Part shown: piece by piece, positions 40,020 through 45,225 of the stretch
Position numbering within the stretch: position 1 is the first letter of the stretch
How the letters are laid out: each line of letters starts with the position of its first letter
NCBI GenBank assembly: GCA_902792105.1
Contig: CADAYK010000004.1
Span: 1-45,225, forward strand
Direction: 5' to 3'
Source: an uncultured Ruminococcus sp.
GTDB lineage: Bacteria; Bacillota; Clostridia; Oscillospirales; Acutalibacteraceae
Length of the DNA: 45,225 nucleotides
Position numbers and translations under genes: made by a program
Notes under the pieces: model-generated
The model's database searches: none
Seen by the model: the letters and a program-made list of their open reading frames with translations, nothing else
Told to the model about the DNA's origin: nothing

Positions 40020-41291
40020 TTATATTTTATTGAGCGCCTGAGTTAAGTCGTCAATAAGGTCATCAACGTTTTCAAGACCTACAGAAAGACGGATAAGGTC
40101 GGGTGCAACTCCTGCCTCACGGAGCTGCTCGTCACTGAGCTGGCGGTGGGTGTGGCTCGCGGGATGGAGCAGACAGGTGCGCGCGTCGGCAACGTGAGTA
40201 GCAATGGTAACAAGCTTTAAGCTATCCATAAACTCAACTGCCTTGTCGCGGCCGCCCTTCACGGCAAACGCCATTACACCGCATGAGCCGTTCGGCAGGT
40301 ATTTTTTTGCAAGTGCGTTGTATTTATTGTCCTCAAGGTCGGGATAATCGATCCAAGCGACTTTTTCGTGGTCTTTGAGGAACTTTGCTACCTTAAGCGC
40401 GTTTTCGCAATGTCTGTCCATTCGAACATGGAGTGACTCGAGTCCTGTGTTCAGGTAAAAAGCGTTTTGCGGCGACTGAATCGAACCGAGGTCGCGCATT
40501 AACTGCGATGTAGCCTTGGTGATAAAGGCAAGCTTGCCGAATTTTTCGGCGTAAACAAGTCCGTGATAGCTTTCATCGGGAGTTGTAAGACCGGGGAATT
40601 TATCGGCATGCGCCATCCAGTCAAAGTTTCCGCTGTCAACAATGGCTCCGCCAACGCCCACAGCGTGACCGTCCATATACTTAGTGGTGGAGTGTGTTAC
40701 GATATCGGCGCCCCATTCGATCGGGCGGCATTTTACCGGTGTTGCAAATGTATTGTCGATAACAAGCGGCACGCCGTGCTTGTGGGCAATACGCGCGAAT
40801 TTTTCTATATCAAATACCGATACCGTCGGATTTGTGATCGTTTCGCCGAAAACGGCGCGTGTGTTTTCACGAAAGAGCTTATCGAGCTCTTCTTCGGGCA
40901 TATCCTGATCAATAAAGGTTACGTCGATTCCCATTTTCTTCATGGTTACGCCCAGAAGGTTGTAAGTTCCGCCGTAGATTGCGGAAGAGGCGATAATGTG
41001 GCTTCCGGTTTCACAGATGTTGAACAGCGCGAAGAAGTTCGCCGCCTGACCGCTGGAGGTCAACATTCCGGCAACTCCGCCTTCAAGAGCCGCAATTTTT
41101 GCAGCTGCAAAATCGTTGGTGGGATTTTGCAGGCGGGTGTAAAAGTATCCCGCGTCCTCCAAATCAAAAAGTCTGCCCATAGCGTCGCTTGAAGCGTATT
41201 TCCAGGTTGTGCTTTGATAAATCGGAAGCTGTCTTGCTTCACCGTTTTTAGGTTCGTAGCCTTCATGAAGGCATTTAGTTTCAATGTTCAT
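40020..41291 (-). CDS. metY: O-acetylhomoserine sulfhydrylase (PLP-dependent)
   Basis: A 423-residue Cys/Met metabolism PLP enzyme that makes homocysteine from O-acetylhomoserine and sulfide. The N-terminus TKCLHEGYEPKNGEARQLPI and YTRLQNPTND are those of the MetY group. The PLP-lysine lies in THSTTKYMDGHAVGVGG. HPASHTHRQL and the LSVGLENVDDLIDDL end are typical. AAAGGAA precedes the ATG. No S-box or T-box riboswitch was found in the short upstream gap. Confidence 0.95.
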   Translation of the reverse strand: MNIETKCLHEGYEPKNGEARQLPIYQSTTWKYASSDAMGRLFDLEDAGYFYTRLQNPTNDFAAAKIAALEGGVAGMLTSSGQAANFFALFNICETGSHIIASSAIYGGTYNLLGVTMKKMGIDVTFIDQDMPEEELDKLFRENTRAVFGETITNPTVSVFDIEKFARIAHKHGVPLVIDNTFATPVKCRPIEWGADIVTHSTTKYMDGHAVGVGGAIVDSGNFDWMAHADKFPGLTTPDESYHGLVYAEKFGKLAFITKATSQLMRDLGSIQSPQNAFYLNTGLESLHVRMDRHCENALKVAKFLKDHEKVAWIDYPDLEDNKYNALAKKYLPNGSCGVMAFAVKGGRDKAVEFMDSLKLVTIATHVADARTCLLHPASHTHRQLSDEQLREAGVAPDLIRLSVGLENVDDLIDDLTQALNKI

Positions 41292-41318
41292 GTATTATAA
41301 TTCCTTTCTGGAAATTTA

Positions 41319-41813
41319 TTACTGAAATAATCCTTTAATAAAGCCCGTTAACGCGTCTGTACCAAAAATAACGAGAGCGGCTAAAACTATAAAAAGAATA
41401 GCTGAGATCACCTTTACCGTAGCACGCTTTGCGGGCGGCATATCTTCAAATTCTTCCTGAGGTTCTTCGTCAAGTACTTTAACCTCGCCTTCGGGTTTGA
41501 TTGCTCCTATTCCTATGCATATATCATACGCTTTGCTGTATGCCGCATACGGAACAAGAATATCACGCCACGAGGAGCTGTAACCCTTAATTATTTCGGG
41601 CGCGACATCCTCCTCTCGGATCACGCTGTCGTTCGGAATTCCGTTTTCGGTCAACGCGGATTGTATTCGCTCGCGTTCAAAGCCGTCCGCGGAGATAAGA
41701 TAGACGGGAGTGTTTTCGTCGGTTATCTCGGTAAGCGGTCTTTTATTTTTGCAATTAGTGCACTGCTGTTGTGAATCATCATAGGTGCGCTTGCATTTGT
41801 TACAAAATTTCAT
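41319..41813 (-). CDS. zinc-ribbon protein with C-terminal membrane helix
   Basis: A 164-residue protein. An N-terminal zinc ribbon (C4, C7, C18, C21; FCNKCKRTYDDSQQQCTNC) is followed by a soluble domain. The strand VYLISADGFERERIQSALTENGIP resembles DUF2007-type signal-transducing modules. After an acidic linker (DEEPQEEFEDMPP), one membrane helix (AILFIVLAALVIFGTDAL) ends the protein, so the zinc domain faces the cytoplasm. Function is unknown. GGAGAAA precedes the ATG. It may be co-transcribed with metY, 27 bp downstream. Confidence 0.75.
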   Translation of the reverse strand: MKFCNKCKRTYDDSQQQCTNCKNKRPLTEITDENTPVYLISADGFERERIQSALTENGIPNDSVIREEDVAPEIIKGYSSSWRDILVPYAAYSKAYDICIGIGAIKPEGEVKVLDEEPQEEFEDMPPAKRATVKVISAILFIVLAALVIFGTDALTGFIKGLFQ

Positions 41814-41849
41814 GTTATTTCTCCGTTACGTATTCATAATTGTAATTAC

Positions 41850-41878
41850 ATTTTAGCACAAAAATATAACGGTATCAA
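41850..41878 (-). promoter_or_regulatory. promoter of the zinc-ribbon-metY unit
   Basis: Minus strand TTGATA, 17-bp spacer ending TTGTGC, TAAAAT. Confidence 0.65.
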
Positions 41879-41912
41879 TACCCGACAAATATTTTATTTT
41901 AATACATCATTC

Positions 41913-41948
41913 AAAAAGCCGGCTCAAAACAGTTAAGTCAAGAGCCGG
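41913..41948 (-). terminator. intrinsic terminator after dpaB
   Basis: CCGGCTC and GAGCCGG form a 7-bp GC-rich stem with a 16-nt loop, followed on the minus strand by CTTTTTG. Confidence 0.75.
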
Positions 41949-41959
41949 ACGTTATTTTA

Positions 41960-42532
41960 TCAGTAAAAAACAGGCTGAGTCTGTTTTCCTGCCAAAGCGT
42001 TTATTACACAGGCTTCGAGCGCGGAAAAATCCGCCACAAGAGAGTTGGGTTTGTTTTCGGGGTCATCCTGCTTCAGCGGAACAAAATAAATGTTTTTTGT
42101 GTTTAGCAATCTGCCGATATTCTGTGCGGAAGCGCCGAGCGCGTCGTTAGTGGCGGCGCAGAGCAGCACGGGTTTTAATACTCTGAGGTGAGATTTTGCC
42201 GCCATTGTCACCGTAGTGTCGGTTACTCCGTTGGCGAGCTTTGCCAGAGTGTTGCCCGTACACGGAGCTATAACAAGCAGGTCACACATATTTTTTGGAC
42301 CTATAGGCTCGGCTTCGGTTACAGCGGTAAGAACTTTTTTGCCGCTTATCAGTTCGGCTTTCTTTACCATGTCCTCCGCCTTTCCGAAGCGCGTATCGGT
42401 TGAACACGCGTTGTATGACATTATCGGTATAATGTCAAAACCGCCGTCCGCAAGCTTTTGCATTTGATCAAAGGCTTTTGAAAAGGTGCAAAAGGAACCG
42501 CACATGGCAAATCCTATGGTTGCCTTTTTCAC
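41960..42532 (-). CDS. dpaB: dipicolinate synthase subunit B
   Basis: A 190-residue flavoprotein-fold subunit (SpoVFB) that, with DpaA, converts dihydrodipicolinate-pathway intermediate to dipicolinic acid, the calcium chelator of the spore core. The start TIGFAMCGSFCTFSKAF and the later VIAPCTGNTLAKLANGVTDT are the family signatures. The start codon is GTG after AGGAGGTGAAC; no better ATG exists. It follows dpaA after 38 bp and ends at a terminator. In Bacillus the pair is made in the mother cell under sigma-K. Confidence 0.95.
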   Translation of the reverse strand: MKKATIGFAMCGSFCTFSKAFDQMQKLADGGFDIIPIMSYNACSTDTRFGKAEDMVKKAELISGKKVLTAVTEAEPIGPKNMCDLLVIAPCTGNTLAKLANGVTDTTVTMAAKSHLRVLKPVLLCAATNDALGASAQNIGRLLNTKNIYFVPLKQDDPENKPNSLVADFSALEACVINALAGKQTQPVFY

Positions 42533-42570
42533 CTGTTCACCTCCTTTTGTCTAAGGTGTTTCATTGTATT

Positions 42571-43437
42571 TCAGGATAAAATTGTATATACGGTTTTTTT
42601 GATTATATCTCCCGCCGCTTTGGGACTGCATTTTCCCGGAAGCGACAAAGCCCTGCAGGCGTCAATTCCGAGCGCGTCAGCCGCTTCAAAGTCCACGCCT
42701 CCCGGAAGCGACGCAAGGTCGATGATAAGAGTATTACGGTCGGTATTTTTCAAAACGTCTTCCGTAAATATCAGAGAAGGAACGGTATTAAAGACAATGT
42801 CGGTGTTTTTAATGCCGCGGAGCTTTTCGGTGTTTTTATACTTGTAACCGAGAGCTGTTATATATGCCCTGTCGGCGCTGCTTCTTGCACAGACGGTTAC
42901 TTCCGAACCAAAGGCTTTTAACAGCTTTGACAAAAGTTTTCCGATTCTGCCGAAGCCGGTAACCATTGTTCGGCTGCCTGAGATCGTACCCTCATATTCC
43001 TTCATAGCGCGCTCAACAGCGCCCTCTGCGGTGGGTACGGCATTTAGAATGGCAAAGTCGTTTCGTTTGGCATAATCATAAACAAGACCGTCTTGAAGCA
43101 CGGGATAAGTCTTGAGAAGCTTGTCAGCCATTCCGGTAAAAACCGGCTTTTTACATAGCATCCCGGCTTCATGCGCACTCAAAAAATGCTTATCACCGGC
43201 AAAAGGTGTATTTAAGCTGCCGTCGCTTCTGACTCCGGGAATCGGGAGAATTACAGCGTCACCGTAGCTTATCGCTGTAGATATATCCGAAAGGGTGATT
43301 GCTCCTACACTTACAATATTGTCAAAGCCTCCTAAAATTACGCCGTAACCGTCCCTTGAGAGCGAATCCGCCAAGAACAGCTGGCGTTTGTCGCCGCCGA
43401 TCACCGCGAAGGTTTTTACGGAATCTAATGCTTTCAT
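42571..43437 (-). CDS. dpaA: dipicolinate synthase subunit A
   Basis: A 288-residue NAD(P)-dependent dehydrogenase-like subunit (SpoVFA). An N-terminal domain (FAVIGGDKRQLFLADSL, VILPIPGV) precedes the Rossmann domain with VTGFGRIGKLLSKLLKAFG (about residue 145 on) and a C-terminal SLPGKCSPKAAGDIIKKT typical of DpaA. The start at 43437 begins the conserved domain; an in-frame ATG at 43452 is possible, and the ribosome site (GGTTGGTG) is weak for either. The upstream AC-N16-AATACAATA sequence suits sigma-K control. Confidence 0.94.
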   Translation of the reverse strand: MKALDSVKTFAVIGGDKRQLFLADSLSRDGYGVILGGFDNIVSVGAITLSDISTAISYGDAVILPIPGVRSDGSLNTPFAGDKHFLSAHEAGMLCKKPVFTGMADKLLKTYPVLQDGLVYDYAKRNDFAILNAVPTAEGAVERAMKEYEGTISGSRTMVTGFGRIGKLLSKLLKAFGSEVTVCARSSADRAYITALGYKYKNTEKLRGIKNTDIVFNTVPSLIFTEDVLKNTDRNTLIIDLASLPGGVDFEAADALGIDACRALSLPGKCSPKAAGDIIKKTVYTILS

Positions 43438-43469
43438 ATCAACACCAACCATAATTATCTTTACATTGC

Positions 43470-43496
43470 TATTGTATTCACATAGTAATATAAAGT
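43470..43496 (-). promoter_or_regulatory. sigma-K-like promoter of dpaAB
   Basis: Minus strand AC, 16 bp, AATACAATA, against the sigma-K pattern AC, 16-17 bp, CATAnnnTA: one mismatch. The expected start near 43463 leaves a leader of about 26 nt. No good sigma-A promoter was seen here. Confidence 0.55.
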
Positions 43497-43518
43497 GATA
43501 AAAAAAGCACTGTAAATA

Positions 43519-43549
43519 CAAAAAGGCAGCCGGGTATTGTCCCGGCTGC
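43519..43549 (-). terminator. intrinsic terminator after the small membrane protein gene
   Basis: GCAGCCGGG, 6-nt loop, CCCGGCTGC, followed on the minus strand by CTTTTTG. Confidence 0.9.
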
Positions 43550-43563
43550 GGCATTTCGGCATT

Positions 43564-43746
43564 TTATTTGTACAATCCGTCTTTATCGTAATATTCTTTT
43601 TTGGAAAAATCATCTTTTTCATCAAGGTTATATTCACTGCTTTTAAACATTCCGGAACCTATCCGGTAATTTGTGTTATTAACCCTTACTGCTCCGATGC
43701 CGATAATAATTACGATTGCTAACAGTAGAAAAATAAGCCAACCCAT
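43564..43746 (-). CDS. small single-pass membrane protein
   Basis: A 60-residue protein that I do not recognise: one N-terminal helix (MGWLIFLLLAIVIIIGIGAV) and a charged tail rich in Asp, Lys and Tyr (SSEYNLDEKDDFSKKEYYDK). The ATG at 43746 has GGAAGTGAT upstream, and the gene ends at a very strong terminator, both supporting expression. It lies between the rpsR terminators and dpaA, with no visible functional link to either. Confidence 0.65.
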   Translation of the reverse strand: MGWLIFLLLAIVIIIGIGAVRVNNTNYRIGSGMFKSSEYNLDEKDDFSKKEYYDKDGLYK

Positions 43747-43819
43747 AATATCACTTCCTTTGCCCAAAATTATATAACCAAAAGGTAAAAAAGTAAAGAA
43801 AGCGTTGCTTGCTAATGCG

Positions 43820-43842
43820 AAAAACGGCTTAGATAAGCCATT
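43820..43842 (-). terminator. second, weaker terminator downstream of rpsR
   Basis: GGCTTA and TAAGCC pair closely (tiny loop), followed on the minus strand by GTTTTT. It backs up the stronger hairpin just upstream. Confidence 0.5.
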
Positions 43843-43844
43843 TT

Positions 43845-43876
43845 AAAAACTAAAAAGGAGCCGCTTGGGCTCCTTT
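43845..43876 (-). terminator. intrinsic terminator of the rpsF-ssb-rpsR operon
   Basis: AAAGGAGCC and GGCTCCTTT with a 5-nt loop, followed on the minus strand by TTAGTTTT. Confidence 0.88.
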
Positions 43877-43887
43877 AAAATTTGAAA

Positions 43888-44124
43888 TCAGTCTGCCGAA
43901 TAAGGAAGCAGAGCAAGGTGACGGGCGCGCTTGATGGATGTTGTAAGCTCACGCTGATGTCTTGCGCAGGTGCCTGTTACACGGCGGGGAAGGATTTTAC
44001 CTCTCTCGGACATATAACGGCGGAGACGCGCGATATCCTTGTAGTCAATATGCTCAACTTTATCAACGCAGAAGCCGCAAACTTTCTTGCGTGACTTTCT
44101 GCCGCGATTAGGTCTGTCAGCCAT
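43888..44124 (-). CDS. rpsR: 30S ribosomal protein S18
   Basis: A 78-residue S18: [35 protein letters not shown] with the conserved [26 protein letters not shown]. It retains a Cys pair (CGFC) with a further Cys in the TGTC segment, as in zinc-type S18 proteins. GAAAGGAGA precedes the ATG. It is last in the rpsF-ssb-rpsR operon. Confidence 0.97.
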   Translation of the reverse strand: MADRPNRGRKSRKKVCGFCVDKVEHIDYKDIARLRRYMSERGKILPRRVTGTCARHQRELTTSIKRARHLALLPYSAD

Positions 44125-44191
44125 TTTAAGTTCTCCTTTCAGTGAGAATTATAAAAGTAGTTATTATTTTAGTTAAGTAGTCAGCCAAAAG

Positions 44192-44716
44192 TTAAAACGG
44201 TAGGTCGTCATCAAGAGGCATATCCTGAAAATCGGCGTTTGATCCGCTTTGATAAGAAGTCTGCTGCTGAGCCGGCTCCTGATAAGACTGATTACCGCCG
44301 TAGTTTTGGTTACCGTAGCTTTGGTTTCCGCCGTAATTCTGGTTTTGATAGCCCTGATTATAGCCTTGGTTTGAATAACCTGAATTTGAGTTTTCGCGGC
44401 GTTCGCCTGTAAATGATACATTGTCGGCAACAACCTCTACAACGTAGCGGTTAGAACCGTCCTTTGCCTGATAGGTGCGGCTTTGAAGCTGACCTTCAAC
44501 GGCAATAAGCGCGCCTTTGCCGAAATAGCGGCAAACAAATTCGGCTGTTTGCCTCCAGCAGACAATATCAAAAAAGTCTGCCTTGCGTTCCTCTCCGCTT
44601 TTTACATAGTTGCGGTCAACCGCAATGCGGAAGGTTGTTACGCTGACACCCGAAGGTGTGGTTTTTAACTCGGGATCCGATACCAAGCGACCCATTAAAA
44701 TTACTCGATTTAACAT
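44192..44716 (-). CDS. ssb: single-stranded DNA-binding protein
   Basis: A 174-residue SSB. The OB fold (1-110) starts MLNRVILMGRLVSDPELK with FRIAVDRNY, DFFDIVCWRQTAEF and GQLQSRTYQAKDGSNRYV. The linker (about 115-160) is a low-complexity array of Asn, Tyr, Gly and Gln with near repeats of YGGNQSYGNQN. The C-terminal tip DDDLPF is the partner-binding peptide. AAAGGAAA precedes the ATG. It lies between rpsF and rpsR, the usual replication-ribosome operon. Confidence 0.97.
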   Translation of the reverse strand: MLNRVILMGRLVSDPELKTTPSGVSVTTFRIAVDRNYVKSGEERKADFFDIVCWRQTAEFVCRYFGKGALIAVEGQLQSRTYQAKDGSNRYVVEVVADNVSFTGERRENSNSGYSNQGYNQGYQNQNYGGNQSYGNQNYGGNQSYQEPAQQQTSYQSGSNADFQDMPLDDDLPF

Positions 44717-44758
44717 AGCTTTTTCCTTTCGTGATTCGGGCTTTGCCCTACAATGTGA

Positions 44759-45055
44759 TTATTCGTCTTCCTTTTTGATAATTAATGAACGCATAACGCC
44801 TTCTGTAATTCTGTAGCGGCGGTCAAGCTCCGCGGGGAACTCGGCTGTGCTTTCAAAATCAAAGAGAACGTAATAGCCTTCGCTTTCCTTGTTGATAAGG
44901 TAAGCAAGCTTTCTCTTGCCCCATTCGTCAACATTTTTAAGAGTGGCGTTTTCCTCAATGAGAGTCTTGAACTTTTCAACAAGCGCCTGAATTCCTTCTT
45001 CGCCGTTCTTCATTGAGATAATCATTACGGTTTCGTAATTTGCTGTTACTGCCAT
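44759..45055 (-). CDS. rpsF: 30S ribosomal protein S6
   Basis: A 98-residue S6, partner of S18 on the 30S platform. NYETVMIISMKNGEE, VDEWGKRKLAYLINKESEGYYVLFDF and the end RYRITEGVMRSLIIKK are typical. The ATG at 45055 is chosen because AAGGAGGTG lies 6 nt upstream; an in-frame extension would cover the leader and promoter. Confidence 0.97.
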   Translation of the reverse strand: MAVTANYETVMIISMKNGEEGIQALVEKFKTLIEENATLKNVDEWGKRKLAYLINKESEGYYVLFDFESTAEFPAELDRRYRITEGVMRSLIIKKEDE

Positions 45056-45083
45056 TTCTTTGCACCTCCTTCTGGACATTATG

Positions 45084-45097
45084 GCGGCTTTTGCCGC
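45084..45097 (-). promoter_or_regulatory. leader hairpin of the rpsF operon
   Basis: GCGGC, TTTT-type loop, GCCGC, within the roughly 70-nt leader between promoter and ribosome site; a further GCGGC copy at 45105-45109 could form an alternative pairing. The rpsF leader often binds the S6:S18 complex for feedback, but the motif is not certain here. Confidence 0.4.
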
Positions 45098-45133
45098 AAG
45101 GATCGCCGCAATATACACAATGCGACAGCTAAT

Positions 45134-45162
45134 ATTATAACGGCTAAATCTTAAATTGTCAA
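45134..45162 (-). promoter_or_regulatory. consensus promoter of the rpsF-ssb-rpsR operon
   Basis: Minus strand TTGACA, 17-bp spacer, TATAAT: a perfect sigma-A promoter, start near 45127. The last 60 bp of the window beyond it are AT-rich with nothing else visible. Confidence 0.9.
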
Positions 45163-45225
45163 CCAATTTTTACAATTATTTTTTTTATATGGCTTTATAA
45201 TTATATCTTTGTATGATTGACAAAT

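Noticed and set aside
40563..41192. Plus-strand 209-codon reading frame opposite metY
   Set aside because: Antisense shadow of a highly conserved enzyme gene; no ribosome site and no domain.
40020..41320. SAM or T-box riboswitch expected before metY
   Set aside because: Only 27 bp separate metY from the gene upstream, and the leader of that gene (41814-41850) is too short for either element.

Overview
The window reads as chromosomal DNA of a low-to-mid-GC Bacillota member, most likely an anaerobic gut Ruminococcus-type clostridium (family Oscillospiraceae or Ruminococcaceae). The basis is two secreted proteins with cellulosome-type dockerins, a reverse rubrerythrin, O-acetylhomoserine sulfhydrylase, strong AGGAGG ribosome sites, and late sporulation genes (sigK, dpaA, dpaB, a CwlD-like amidase). 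A spore-forming, dockerin-bearing species such as Ruminococcus bromii or a relative fits best. That assignment is inference, not a database match. No rRNA, tRNA, CRISPR array or intact mobile element was seen.

Layout. Bases 1-540 hold no convincing gene: a GC-rich structured element, an inverted repeat and a strong bidirectional terminator. Bases 545-9015 carry a decayed xerC-like recombinase, a DUF6873-radA-amidase operon divergent from map, an ABC exporter with a palindromic operator inside its promoter, a membrane-anchored HAD phosphatase and a second amidase. Bases 9.2-11.8 kb are accessory in character: reverse rubrerythrin, two small proteins, a serine-recombinase remnant, and a zinc-ribbon/CFI-box protein behind a highly structured leader that ends in a terminator. 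Bases 12-16.4 kb hold a LysR regulator divergent from fabF, an acyl-CoA ligase and a hotdog thioesterase, followed by thioredoxin. Bases 16.8-20 kb carry a CotH-dockerin protein, a second dockerin protein, a CBS protein and a membrane protein. Bases 20-24.4 kb hold a YbhN-like flippase-domain protein, exonuclease III, sigK and a sodium-coupled transporter.

Bases 24.4-29.2 kb are a minus-strand run HIT, PRTase, comEC, holA, rnmV. Bases 29.3-32.4 kb contain two tandem SGNH-like paralogues around a lipoprotein. Bases 32.6-35.4 kb are yceD(DUF177)-rpmF-der-plsY. Bases 35.6-41.8 kb hold pgi, a small P-loop ATPase, dacB, ispF, ispD, metY and a zinc-ribbon membrane protein. Bases 42-45.2 kb hold the dipicolinate synthase pair dpaA-dpaB with a sigma-K-like promoter and the rpsF-ssb-rpsR operon behind a consensus promoter.

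Themes. Vegetative promoters are unusually easy to read: TTGAWW, 17 bp, TATAAT, often with TG upstream of the -10. Three genes have an inverted repeat that pairs with their own Shine-Dalgarno sequence. The strongest candidate for something undescribed is the roughly 200-nt structured leader at 11567-11771, whose closing helix begins at the predicted transcription start.
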